The notes: a model not told the origin generated them from the letters alone. Counted from the stretch's first letter, positions 45,896 to 57,000 are shown. The stretch: 64,000 nt of DNA from Halichoerus grypus (GCF_964656455.1 NC_135726.1:5776001-5840000); one strand, 5' to 3'. Numbers and translations: made by a program.

Positions 45896-45939
45896 CCCTA
45901 ATGTTCAGATTTTCCCATTTTGTCATGACATTTCATGAG

Positions 45940-46010
45940 TCCTCAAGCCCGTCTTACTCATTGTTGTGTTCCCAGTGCCTCACACAGTACCTAGCCTGTG
46001 GTGAGTTCCT
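45940..46010 (+). mobile_element. L2 LINE 3' end
   Basis: 'ttgttgtgttcccagtgcct' and 'cacacagtacctagcctgtg' match the terminal L2 block. Confidence 0.6.
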
Positions 46011-46756
46011 GTGGACATGCTGTTTTTTCTCTTTAGGATCATTTTTTAAGGAAAATTCCCATAGGGGAGTTCTGTTCATATATATGGTTTTCGTATTGTT
46101 TGCAACAGCCAGTATATACTCTTTCCTTATCTAAAATGTCTATTTTTACAAAATTTTTTGTACCAATTTCTACGTGGGAGTAGATACACACTACTACTTT
46201 TAATAATTTTGTACAAATGCACACAGCACATAAGCTCAGCTAGTACACTGTGCTTCTATAGCCTTGCTTCTGGCATTTCCCTCTCAATGCCAAAACCATC
46301 TTTCTATTGTTATCACCAATCTTATTCATATCTGTTTATGAATTACATGTTTCTACCTTTGGGGTAGAGTATTCAGAGCATTCTGACTCCAACGCTGTAA
46401 AAATGGAGAGAGGAGTAGTGGGACCAAGGTGAAATAGAGAAGTTATACCATCTAGATGCTGAACACAGATGATGCTAAATCTTTGAAGAAGTTGTATCAA
46501 CCCTATCAGCAACTACATGTTTTTTTCTTCTGGTATAATTTTGTATAAAATAGGGATAATAAAACATATTCACCTCACTGGTAGGCTGTTTGCAGGTGCT
46601 ATGAACAACCCAGCATGATGACCAGGAAGAGATGAAAGTCACCATAAGAAAATGGAGAATATTTTCAGGGCTATGATCAGAGAAATACAAGAAAATTCAT
46701 CCCCTTGACAACCTTCTTGGGGGATAATTTATCAAAGTACAATTATAGAATTCTAA
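46011..46756. other. Unique AT-rich sequence, no gene seen
   Basis: No repeat or exon assigned. Confidence 0.45.
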
Positions 46757-46813
46757 CCACACACATACACACACACACATACACAAACACACACACACAC
46801 ACACATATACACA
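46757..46813 (+). repeat. (CA)n microsatellite, compound
   Basis: CA repeat with CATA and AAAC interruptions, about 57 bp. Confidence 0.97.
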
Positions 46814-46961
46814 AAGGAAAAAAATTACACTTTTCCCATTGTGCTTTTTATGTTGAGGATCTATTTTTCTATTGTCATAGGCACTGAGAATGCAAAGAGA
46901 AACAAAACACACTAAGCATACATTTAAAGGAAGAAAAATAAGCATGGCAAACCATCATGGC

Positions 46962-47185
46962 ATCCACCATGTACTGGGTAGAGTCCCGAGCTCTTCAGGT
47001 ATAATTTAATCTTCACAACCACCCTTTGGGATCAGTACTATTTTACATTATTTAATAGATGTGGAAACTGAGGCACAAAGAAGTTAAATAACTTGTCCAA
47101 GTTCACATGCTTAGTAAACAATAGAGGTATAATTTAAATTCAGGCAGCCTGACTCTAGTCTTAAACCCTGGGCTATACTCTCTCT
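46962..47185 (-). mobile_element. MIR SINE, near full length
   Basis: Antisense MIR: 'taatttaatcttcacaacca', 'gatgtggaaactgaggcaca', 'aagaagttaaataacttg', 'attcaggcagcctgactc'. Confidence 0.94.
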
Positions 47186-47228
47186 CGAGACAGATATAGA
47201 AAGAAGTAAGTATATTAAAATGCAACCA

Positions 47229-50062
47229 AGATGGAATTTATCCCAGGTATGCAAGTTTGGCTTAACATTTAAAAATCAATTAATGTAATCCATCACATAA
47301 ACAAATTAAAAAACAGAAATCACATGATTATATAGATAGGTCCAAAAAAAAAAGCACTTGGAAAAATCCAACATCTATTCATAATAGAAACTCTCAGCAT
47401 AGTAGGAATGGAGGGGAACTTGATTTGATAGATAGCATCTACAAAAATCTACAGCTAACATTATATTTAATGGTAAGAAATTCAAAACCTTTCTGATAAA
47501 ATCAGGTACAAGGGGAAAAGGTCCCCTCTCAACACTCCTTTTCAGCATTGTACTGGAAGTCCTAGCTAATGCAATAAGACAAGAAAATAAAATAAAAGGT
47601 GTACTGATTGGGAAGGAAAAAATAAAACTGTCTAAGTTTTCTGATGATTGTCTATGTACAAAATCTGAAGGGATCAATAAAACTCCTTAAAATAATAAAT
47701 GATTATATCAAGTTTTCAGGAGACAATATTAATATACAAAAGTCAATCACTTTCCTATATACCAGCAATGAACAAGAGAAATCTGAAATTAAAAACATAA
47801 TGCCATATATTTAGCACCCTCCCAAAATGAAATACTTAAGTATAAATCAAACAGAATATGTACAAAATCTATATGAGAAAAATTACTCAACTCTGTTGAG
47901 AAAAATCAAAGAACTAAAAAATGGGGAGAGATTTCATGTTTATGAATAGGAAGATTCAACATTGGCAACATGTCAGTTCTTCCCAACATGATCTATGGAG
48001 TCAACACAATCCCCATCAAAATCCCAGAAAGTTATCTTGCAGGTATCAATAAACTGATTCTCAAGTTTATATGGAGAGGCAAAATCCCCAGAATAGCCAC
48101 CACAACACTGAAGAAGAGCAAAGTCAGAGAACTGACACAACTCAAACTCAAGACTTAGTGTAAAACTACAATAATAAAGACAATGTGGTATTGGTGGAAG
48201 AACAGACAAAAAGATGACTAGAGTGGAATACAGAGCCACATAAATATAGTCAACTAATCTTTGAAAAAGAAGAAAGGCAATACAATGGAGCAAAGGTAGT
48301 CTTTTCAACAAAGACTATCCAGCTAGAACAACTGCATATCCACATTCAAAAAAAAAAAAAAAGGTCTAGACACAGACTTTACATCCTTCACAAAAATTAA
48401 CTCAAAATGGATCAGAGACCTAAATGTGAAACACAAAACTATAAAACTCCTGGGAGATAACATAGGTGAAAACTTAGATGGCCTTGGGTATTGCAAAGAC
48501 TTTTTAGATCCAACAACAAAGGCATGATCTAAGAAAGAAAGAATTGATAAGCTAAACTTTATTAAAATTTAAAAATTCTGCTTTGCAAAAGACACCCTCA
48601 AGAGAATGAGAAAACAGTTCATAGACAAGGAGAAAACATTTGCAAAGACATATCTGATAAAGGACTTTTTTCCAAAATATACAAAGAACTTTTAAAACTC
48701 AACAATAATAAAACAAACAACTCAGCTACAAAATTGGCCAAAGACATTAACAGATACCTCACCAAAGAAGATATACAGATGGCAGATAAGCATATGGAAA
48801 GATGCTCAACATTCTATGTCATTAGTAAACTGCAAAGTAAAACAATGAGATACCACCATACACCTATTAGGATGGCCAAGATCAGAAACACCAACAACAC
48901 CAAATTCTGATGAGTATATGGAGTAACAGGAACTCTCACTCATTGCTGGTGAGAATGCAAAATGGTATAGCCACTTTGGAAGACAGTTTGGTGGTTTCTT
49001 ACAAAAGTAAACATACTGTATGTTCCAGCAATTGCTCTTCTTGGTATTTATTTACCCAAAGGAGTTGAAAACTCATGTCTACACAAATGTTTATAACAGC
49101 TTTATTCATAATTGCCAAAACTTGAAAGCCAGCAAGATGTCCTTTAGTAAGTGGATAGACAAATAAACTGTGATACATCCAGACAATGGAATATTATTCA
49201 GCTATAAATAGAAAGGAGCTATTAAGCCATGAAAAGACATGGAGGAATCTTAAATGCATATTACTATGTACAAGAAGGCAATATGAAAAGGTATAATTCC
49301 AATTACATTTGACAACAACTTAAACAACACAGGTTTGAACTGTGTAGGTACACTTGTATGCAGACTTTTCCCATAAATACAATATAATACTGTAAATGTA
49401 TTTTATCTTCCTTATGATTTTCTTGATAACAATTTCTTTTCTATAGCTTACTTTATTGTAAGAATACCATATATAATGCCTGTAACATACAAAATATGTG
49501 TCAATCGTTTATGTCATCAGTAAGGCTTCCAGTCAACAGTAGCTTATTAGTAGTTAGATTTTTGAGGAGTCAAAAGTTACACATAGATTTTTGACTGTGC
49601 AGGGATTCAGTGCCCTTAGCCCCCACACTGTTCAAGGGTCAACTATACGTGACATTCTGGAAAAAGCAAACTATGGAGACAGTAAAAGAATTAGTAGTTG
49701 CTAGGGGTTAGGGAAGAGAAAGGGATGAATAGGCAGAACACAGATTTTAAGGGTAGTCAAATACTCTATATGATACTATAATGATGAATACATGTCATTG
49801 TACACTTTTCAAACCCAGAGCATGTACACCACCAAGAGTGAACCCTAATGTAAACCATGGGCTTTGAGTGATAATGATGTGTCAATGTGGGTTCATCCGT
49901 TGTAACAAATGTACCACTGTGGCGTAAGAGTTTGATAGTGGAGGAAGCTGTGCACATGTGGGGGCAAGAGGTATCCATGAAATCTCTGTACCTTCCACTC
50001 AATTTTACTGTGAACCTAAAACTGCTCTTAAAAATAAAGTCTATTTGAAAATTGAAAAAAAT
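47229..50062 (+). mobile_element. L1 LINE, 5'-truncated, with TSDs
   Basis: About 2.8 kb of old L1: the second half of ORF2 plus the 3' UTR. Readable ORF2 text includes the reverse-transcriptase C-terminal part ('ggaatttatcccaggtatgc', 'cagcattgtactggaagtcc') and the downstream region ('aaaatggatcagagacctaa', 'ctcattgctggtgagaatgc'). Frames are broken by stops and shifts throughout, so it is dead. TSDs 'aaatgcaacca' lie at 47218-47228 and 50063-50073. A Tigger element (49308-49643) interrupts the 3' part. Confidence 0.95.
49308..49643 (+). mobile_element. Tigger-type DNA transposon in L1
   Basis: Non-autonomous TcMar-Tigger element: 'aacaacacaggtttgaactg', 'cttccttatgattttcttg', 'gcttactttattgtaagaat', 'gtaaggcttccagtcaacag', ending 'gttcaagggtcaact'. 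The L1 text continues across it with a TA at the junction, the expected Tigger target. The left terminal repeat is more eroded than the right. Confidence 0.9.
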
Positions 50063-50082
50063 AAATGCAACCAGGTGCAACC

Positions 50083-50099
50083 CTCCCTCCCTCCCTCTC
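50083..50099 (+). repeat. (CCCT)n short tract
   Basis: Four CCCT units next to the L1 insertion site. Confidence 0.8.
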
Positions 50100-50125
50100 C
50101 AGCCTCCTATCTCATCACAGTCTTC

Positions 50126-50128
<3 letters not shown>

Positions 50129-50159
<31 letters not shown>
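50129..50159 (+). repeat. (AC)n microsatellite
   Basis: Fifteen perfect AC units. Confidence 0.98.
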
Positions 50160-50162
<3 letters not shown>

Positions 50163-50439
50163 CCCATTTAAATGCAAGCAGGTGTATTCCTGCCTCTCTC
50201 TCTCCAGCCATGCTGAGCTGGCTCACATTCTCTCTCCACCTTATACCTTTGAACCACTGATTTCTTGACTTAGAATCCCCCTCTCCAGCCCCACAACTCC
50301 CAGCTTTGACTATCTCCAATATGGTACCCACTACCAGCTATCACCTTTTGGTTGCCCCACCCCGACTGGGCCAGATGCTCTTTCTCTGTACTCCCAAATT
50401 AAAATCAGAGCTCATCCCACCAGCCCGGCACTTGCCATT
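50160..50439. other. Unique sequence, no gene seen
   Basis: No repeat or exon assigned; short stretch between the AC array and L2 fragments. Confidence 0.4.
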
Positions 50440-50580
50440 CTGCACGTAAACTTTCTGCTTAACTCTCTGTCTCCCCCACTGGCCTGGAAATGTGCCAGGG
50501 TCTAAAGGGTATGTTGAGGCGTCTTAGAACCTTGTGAAGACCCTGGCACATGGCTGGTGCCCACTAAATGCTAGCTGAAG
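50440..50580 (+). mobile_element. L2-like 3' end (weak)
   Basis: 'ccctggcacatggctggtgc', 'ccactaaatgctagc' resemble an L2 or MIR terminal block. Confidence 0.4.
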
Positions 50581-50589
50581 TTTAAAGCC

Positions 50590-50712
50590 CTTGCCTAGTG
50601 AGCTGTTAACCTAAGGCATCCTGTTTCCATTGCTTCCTATGTGAGTGCCCTTGCCCACTCTGGGCCTCAGTTTCCGCACTGTTAAAAAGAGCATCATCAT
50701 CCCACTTTATCC
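50590..50712 (+). mobile_element. MIR SINE core
   Basis: 'ccactctgggcctcagtttc' then 'cgcactgttaaaaagagc' is the sense MIR core. Confidence 0.75.
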
Positions 50713-50724
50713 GTCATGGTGCCT

Positions 50725-50885
50725 TGGCTTTTGTGCAGCACTTATGACTAATGGACCTTCTTTAATGTTTGCTTCTACTAAAACAAAAGCTCTATGAAGC
50801 AGGGATTTGGCTGTGTCCACTGCTGTTTTCTTGGTGCTTACCATATCTGGCACTCAATAAATGTGTTGAATAAATGAATGTATAA
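50725..50885 (+). mobile_element. L2 LINE 3' end
   Basis: 'agctctatgaagcagggatt', 'tgtccactgctgttttc', 'atctggcactcaataaatg', 'tgttgaataaatgaatg'. Confidence 0.8.
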
Positions 50886-51009
50886 GTAGATGAATCCTCT
50901 GATACAATGGGAAAGGGAGGGAAATTGTCTTGGATTTCTTTCTGAATTCCCTCTCCAATCCCTGGAGCCCAGCCTATATACTCCAGAGCCAAAAGAATGA
51001 GCACAAGCT

Positions 51010-51190
51010 GGGGAATTATCAGTTCATGGCTTATTAGTTGAATGGCCTTGGGTCTCAGCTACCTCATCTGCATAACGGGTACAGTTCTAGCACTCACCTC
51101 ATTGCTGCTCTGAGGAGTAATGAGGTGATATGAAGAAAGCGCTCAGCTCAAGGCAAGACACACAGCAGTCATTACATGTTTCCCATGTTT
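51010..51190 (+). mobile_element. MIR SINE
   Basis: Sense MIR: 'ttgaatggccttgggtctca', 'gctacctcatctgcataacg', 'ttgctgctctgaggagtaat', 'agaaagcgctcagctc'. Confidence 0.8.
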
Positions 51191-51807
51191 AATATTATAA
51201 TCTGAGAGCCTGTTCTTGCCCCTTCTGTGCCCCCTGCTATTCAGCATGCAGGGGACTTGTTCTGAATGTAGAAAGAACCTATTTAAATCCTGGTTCCTCT
51301 TTTTTAACTGTAGAGCATTCATATCCTTACCCACAGCCTGCTCCCCTGGGGATGTCTGCCCCCAAATAAAGGTTGTCAAACATTTTAAATGTTATTAAAT
51401 TGTCCAGTAAATGGGAATGCCCAAAGCAGAGAGCCAGTCAATCAGGATTATTTGAGAGCTTCAAAAAGACAGAAGGAAACCATTATTAGGTTTAAGAATA
51501 TTACGTTCCCTCTCCCACACAGCCTTTATCTAAATCTTCATTTAATTGGCAGCCTTCAGCACTGTCAGAATTGCATTCTGAGAACCAGGAGAAGTTTTCA
51601 AACATTCACGCAATATTATATGCTTGGCTCAAAACTACTCAAGGGGAAAGAATGATCCTTTCTGCAAGGGATTTGGGGAATGCCATATCACTGACGCTAC
51701 AGGGCCCAGGGAGCTGACCTTGAATCGAATAAGACACTAGCACCATCATGTAAACTTAAACATGCTGTCTGAGGTTTAAGGCAGAGAGAATCAGATCTGC
51801 TGCGCCC
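51191..51807. other. Unique sequence, no gene seen
   Basis: No repeat or exon assigned. Confidence 0.45.
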
Positions 51808-51932
51808 TACACTCTACAGGTGGCTCCTTGAGGCCAAGAATCGGTGCCTTCCATCTCCGTAGCTTCACAGCCTCCCACACTGCCTGGCACATCACAGGCA
51901 TGAAATAGATGTTTCTGGAATGACTAATGAAG
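51808..51932 (+). mobile_element. L2 LINE 3' end
   Basis: 'gtggctccttgaggccaaga', 'cacactgcctggcacatcac', 'gcatgaaatagatgtttctg'. Confidence 0.8.
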
Positions 51933-52224
51933 ATCTTCATGGTTTTATGTAATAAGGGAAACTGACTCTCAGGCTCAAGGGCTTCTCACCAGAGGCCAGG
52001 CTGGAGAAGAAACCCAATTTCCCCATCTCTTCCCCGACCCCCAACTTGCAGCTTCTTAACAAGTCTTACTGATTTCATATCTTCTGATCTCTGATCTGCC
52101 TCCTCCTCTCCTCCCTCAGTGCCTTGAATGGGGTCTTCAGCCCTCCTCTCTGGAACGATTGCAAAAGGCACCTACATGTCTCCCATTTTCACCCCCCATG
52201 TAGGCACAAGCACACCGATGATTC

Positions 52225-52600
52225 GAAAACCCAGGCTTGACAGGGCCACTCTGCTGCTTGAAAATCCCTCATGGCTCCCAGAACCTTCAGGACACTGTCT
52301 GTGAAGCTGTCCAGTCCCCTCCCTGAAGCCCCCTCACACCCCCTCAGCCCCAGCTGCCAGGTCCCTCCCTGTCATGCCTTCACTCCCACTGAGGGCTTTG
52401 TGCAAGTACCTCCAGTCCCATTTTCTGACTGCCTACTTCCTGTTGATACTTCGGGGCCCAGTTCAAACACTGTCTCCACCAGAAAGCCTTCCTCAATCTC
52501 TCTCTCTCCTCTCCTCCCCCAAGCAGGGCCAGTCTCTCCTCTGTGCTCCCAAAGGGCCTGAAGCTGATAACACCTCATTTCTTTATTTTTCATTTAAATT
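52225..52600 (+). mobile_element. L2 LINE segment
   Basis: Sense L2: 'ctgcttgaaaatccctcatg', 'gctcccagaaccttcaggac', 'actgagggctttgtgcaag', 'agaaagccttcctcaatctc'. The 96- and 136-codon frames starting at 52271 and 52374 are chance frames in this L2 and the DNA after it. Confidence 0.7.
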
Positions 52601-52914
52601 AAGCCAAGGCATTACAGAAAGTGTGCAAAAGCCTTGTTATACAGTTCAGTATTTTCCACAAGGTGCCAGGCAACCAGCACTGAGGACAAAAAATAAAACA
52701 CTATCAGGTTCTCAGAAGCCTCCCCCTTCCTGCCTTCTTTATAACCACTTTGGAAAACTACCTGGTGATATCTACCAAAGCTAAAATCAAACTGTTTTCC
52801 AAAGTGGTTTTGCTCCCAGCCCCTTTCATCCTGTCTTGACAAAGTTGGCGATCTTGTCTGTTTCACCTTCAGAATTATAAGATTCTGGGATCAGAAACTA
52901 AAATTTGGTTACCT
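52601..52914. other. Unique sequence, no gene seen
   Basis: No repeat or exon assigned. Confidence 0.4.
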
Positions 52915-52980
52915 CCTTATCACCAGCTCTCATCACAGAACTGGCTCATGATAGGTACTCTATAAATGTTGAATGAATGT
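52915..52980 (+). mobile_element. L2/MIR 3' tail
   Basis: 'cagaactggctcatgatagg', 'tactctataaatgttgaatg' are a terminal L2 or MIR block feeding into the GGAA array. Confidence 0.6.
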
Positions 52981-53037
52981 AGGAAGGAAGGAAGGAAGGA
53001 AGGAAGGAAGGAAGGAAGGAAGGAAGGAAGGAAGGAA
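52981..53037 (+). repeat. (AGGA)n microsatellite
   Basis: About 14 uninterrupted AGGA/GGAA units, probably seeded by the GAAT tail of the preceding element. Each unit contains the ETS-core GGAA. Confidence 0.98.
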
Positions 53038-54244
53038 AAGGGTAAAGAATATGCACCCTCAGTTTGGACAATGGTCTTGAATTTCTTCTGATCAATACTT
53101 TGTTAAGCACACTTTCCTCATTTGGAACCCACAGTAGTGCCGTGATTCTGGGATTCCCACTGGAACTCACAAAAGGCCAGATGTCCTTCCAAGATTGTTG
53201 AGGACGAAAAAAAAAGCCTCTAAAGGTCATCTGTTTTAATCAGAAGAATCAGAATTCTAGGTAAAGCGGGCTAACTAAATTGGTTTGACAGCCAACCTCA
53301 GCGGCAGAAGTAGGTTCCAGCATCTTCCTAGATTGGTTCATTTTCCAAGATCTGTGATTTTTAAATGAGAAGTAGGATCAAAGGTCAACTTTACCCCCTG
53401 GAGCACAAGCTAAGTATGTGCTGTAATCACATCACAGAGCAAACTTCAAAAGCTCACGGTGTAGTGACGGCAACCACCTGTCTATCTTCAAACCAGATGA
53501 ATGGCTTTCTGATGCTATCAATCAGAGAAGAAGATGTATAAAGAGCAGCTGATCCTTATTTAACCAAGCTTTTCTCATCTTGTCATGAATAAAAAGCACA
53601 TGCACAATCCTGTCCCAGGTGAGAAATAGAACCTGCTAGAAAATGCTAGAGGGTCTGTTTTTTTCCTGTAACTTTCCAGAGCCTGGAGGTGTCACACTGG
53701 TGACAGCCCAGAATGACAAACTAATAATGCTTTCCCAAAGCACAAGACTCCAGAAAAATAGAGATCCAACTCTACAATTTGATCCTCCCTTCCCAGAACC
53801 TGAGCCTTGCTCAGAACAACAATCTCCTTAGAAAGTGCTGTGACGTTAGCATGTTCTTAGAACTTCGCTTTTATGACTGTGACTGGCAGAAGGAAGGCAG
53901 CAACGATAGGTTACCCCAGCAATATCCTGCTTTCAAAGCGCAAATTGGAACTTGTAGCCTTCAAGATGAAAGGACCCAAATTAGAGCTGGTCCTTCCTGA
54001 ATTCTCAGTTATGTCTGATCTTCCCTCCAGGCCAAGATCACATTTCTAGCAGCCTGTTCAGTTGTCAATACCCATAACCAATCCTGAATCCTACAATCCA
54101 GGCCTCACACTGTCCCTGCTGGAAAATCACATGGCTTTGCTTCTCCTACTGAAGGCATGGCCATGGACAAAGAAAACCCACAGGATGGAATGCAGAGCTA
54201 TTAGCCCCAGCTCTACTCCGTACAATTACCTCTGTGGCTTTATT
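53038..54244. other. Unique sequence, no gene seen
   Basis: About 1.2 kb without a recognised repeat; overlapping frames at 53643-54000 have no domain. Confidence 0.45.
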
Positions 54245-54395
54245 CCAGTGGCTTCCCCCCTCTGAGCCTCAGTCTCTATATCTGTAAAGTGGGAAAGCAA
54301 CACCCTCCTGACTGAAGATGGAGACAATGAACAATAAACTCTTCTCTGCGCTTGGCACACAAAAGGAATTTAATGAACATACACCACCTCTCTCT
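54245..54395 (+). mobile_element. MIR SINE
   Basis: 'ccctctgagcctcagtctct', 'atatctgtaaagtgggaaag', then a diverged 3' part. Confidence 0.75.
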
Positions 54396-54411
54396 CCCAG
54401 TAAAATTGCAA

Positions 54412-54715
54412 CAATATAGAATCAGAAGACCAGGATTTGAATCCTGGTTCTGCCAATTATTCGCTAAGGAAGACAGGTCCCTGATGCTCAGTTTCCTTAA
54501 CTGCAAAATGTCATCTGTGGCCCCCTGAAGGCTGAGTGACAATCAGTGAAGATGTATGTGAGCACGCCTCATAAACCCTGAACTCCTCGGCTGTGAACTG
54601 AGATGAATCACAGCAACTCTGACATTCAGAGGCTTGAATTAGATAATGTGTATATAAGTACCTCACAGAGTGCCTGACACATAGATGGTGCTCCTTAAAT
54701 TTTAGTTATTTTAAC
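54412..54715 (+). mobile_element. MIR SINE with internal extra sequence
   Basis: Second sense MIR: 'caggatttgaatcctggttc', 'tgccaattattcgctaagg', 'gatgctcagtttccttaac', then after about 75 unrelated bases (54550-54625) 'gaattagataatgtgtata' and 'cagagtgcctgacacatag'. Confidence 0.85.
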
Positions 54716-56009
54716 TTAATGATTAGAGTGGCATTTAATTAAACAAAGATCACTGGAGCACAAAAAATGATTGTTCTTAGTCTTCCCACCAAAGCAAATT
54801 GAAGTTCTGTCCTTGGAGAGACTATGTCAAGCCGACAGTAACACCATGGGGCCCTCCTGCCAGCAGGGGTGTGGGTCTAATGGGAGGTGCTCTTTACAAC
54901 TTCCCTCTTCCCCCAAAACTATGCAAAAGGTAGAGGCCAGCTGCGCAAGATAAAGCTTATTAACACAGAAAGACAAAAACCATTCTAGCCTGACAAACCA
55001 CACCCCTCAGTTTCATCTTTTTTTTTGTTTATTTTTTTTTTTTAACTTTCTGACTTCATCTGCTTGCCGCCCTGTCCCACTGGGCCTCCAACCAGCCTGA
55101 ACTAGTTCTCTCGCAGACTGGAGCCTTAGAGGGTGCCTCTACTGCCCGATGTGTGGATTGATTTTTACACTATGCAAAATCAATCCTGGGCATGCAATTT
55201 CTCTGGTGGCTCAGTCTCAGAGAGAACGTTTCCTTGGTAGGTTATAGGATCGCAAAGGGCAGGAGCGCACTGGCTGGGCGCTGATGTAGCTTGGCAGCAG
55301 CCGGAGCTGGAGAGATAGGGGGATTGGGGAAGAGAAATAACCAGAGAAATGAATTAAATTGAACCTCTTCATCCCAACAGTGGAACATTTTGGGGCTCAG
55401 CTAATCCTGAGCCAAAATAGCCAGGGTAGGGGTTGCACTCATAAAGGCTAAGTGGCTGGATTAATAAGGCTTTCAGGATTCCTCATGCCGAGTCTGCACT
55501 GTGCAGACTTCTGCAAGCATCAATTATAAAAGCATAAAGCTTTCTGGAATGAAGAAAGAGCACTGAGTTCACGGTGCTTGCTGGGGTCTGATGGATCTTC
55601 ATCCGCCCCCCGAATCTTCCAAGTGCTTCACTACTTTCCTTCCCTAGCCAATCTCCCATGCCTCCAGAACTCCTCTAACTTTGCTTTAATGAGCAGCCTC
55701 TGTTTATTAACACTTTGGTCAAAAAGAACAACAGAAATGTCTACCCCAATATGCCTCATTACAAAGTGCAGAAGGTTGGTTTCCAACTAAGAAAAAGTAC
55801 ATTTGGCATAGGATCTTGCAGAAAATCTATTTTCTCCTAAAGGAAGGGAGAGCTGACCTCTTGCTGTCACGGGCAGTGCAATGTTGGGGCTACAGGTATA
55901 GTTTCTTGGGGCACATTCTTTAAGTGACTGAATCTCAGTTTCTTGATCTATAGCTTGGAGTTGTTCCCCAGTAAATGGCATTTATTGTGACCATTAAGGC
56001 ATCAGGATC
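54716..56009. other. Unique sequence, candidate regulatory block
   Basis: No transposon recognised over about 1.3 kb apart from a T-rich tract at 55019-55044. Between 55150 and 55510 it holds three inverted repeats and TAATCC/GGATTA words, described as a finding. No coding evidence. Confidence 0.5.
55019..55044 (+). repeat. T-rich tract
   Basis: T run with GTTTA interruptions. Confidence 0.85.
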
Positions 56010-56232
56010 CCTGCCTGGTTTGGATTTTTAGTGTGCCGGACACGGTGTGAAGAATGTCACATGCTTTAGTTCATCCTCCTAAGGAGCCCATGAGATGGGG
56101 ATTACTACTATCCTCCCCATTTTACTAATGAGGAGACTGAAGCAAACGGAGTTATAGGGTTTGCTAAGGTCACAGGGCAGTGGAGCTGAGAGTCAAGCCC
56201 AGGCAGTCTGGTGTCCTCATTCTTAACCCACA
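56010..56232 (-). mobile_element. MIR SINE, near full length
   Basis: Antisense MIR: 'atgctttagttcatcctcct', 'gagatggggattactactat', 'ttactaatgaggagactgaa', 'ccaggcagtctggtgtcc', 'cattcttaaccca'. Confidence 0.94.
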
Positions 56233-56610
56233 ATTTCTTTGCTTTTACTTTTTCCATTTCTCCTTCCACTCCCCTACCTTTCCCTTTGTTCTCTTACATC
56301 AGCCCTCTTTCCTATTTATGTATCTATTCCTTAGGCTTGCACCTGTTTTTGAGCCCCTACATGGTCTGACTGGTCATTTCATAGATTCCCCTCACAATGT
56401 CCTGGACCCTCAGCTCCCCCATGCAACTTTGATTACTTGAATGGCCCCCATAAAAAGAACTAGTGACCACACCTTCTTCTTGCAGAATATAGTGCTTTCT
56501 CCAGGTCCCTTCCTTCCTTACCTTCTAAGGTAACTGCAACTTTCCTCTCAAAATACCCTCTTTTCTACTTTGACTTTATAGTACCCTACATTTTCCTCCT
56601 TACATGGTTA
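56233..56610. other. Pyrimidine-rich unique sequence
   Basis: C/T-rich sequence without a recognised repeat or exon. Confidence 0.4.
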
Positions 56611-56758
56611 CCAATCCATCCACCCATCCATCATCCATCCATCCACCCATGCATCCACCCATCCATCATCCATCCATCCACCCATGCATCCACCCATCCA
56701 TCATCCATCCATCCACCCATCCATCCATCATTCATCCATCCATATATGCATACATACA
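56611..56758 (+). repeat. (CATC)n array with 35-bp higher-order unit
   Basis: CATC-based array with CACC, GCATC and TCATC variants. The variants repeat with a 35-bp period: 56631-56665 and 56666-56700 are identical and a third copy starts at 56701 and decays. The array ends in 'catatatgcatacatacata'. Confidence 0.95.
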
Positions 56759-56784
56759 TACAGTTCACTTAACAATTATCTGAA

Positions 56785-56975
56785 CTCAGATTCTTTGTGA
56801 CCTTGGATAAGTGCCTTTATTTCTCTGATCTTCTCTTATCTCACTTGTAAAACAGAAATACTAGGAACATAACTTATAGGATTGTTGTTAGGTTTAGATG
56901 AGACAGTAGATGTAAATAAACCTGTCTCAAAGGGTGCTCAATATATGTTTGTTGTTCCATTGCTAATTTTCTTTT
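56785..56975 (+). mobile_element. MIR SINE
   Basis: Sense MIR: 'ttgtgaccttggataagtgc', 'cacttgtaaaacagaaatac', 'aggattgttgttaggtttag', 'gggtgctcaatatatgtttg'. Confidence 0.88.
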
Positions 56976-57000
56976 TTAGATGAAACTGCATTATGTTTTT

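Noticed and set aside
47970..48158. 62-codon frame resembling LINE reverse-transcriptase downstream sequence (MIYGVNTIPIKIPES..)
   Set aside because: It is a surviving frame piece of L1 ORF2 inside a dead, frame-broken L1. It is annotated only as part of that element.
56611..56758. Regular repeats with spacer-like variation, superficially CRISPR-like
   Set aside because: It is a CATC microsatellite with a 35-bp higher-order unit. There are no unique spacers, and the DNA is mammalian.
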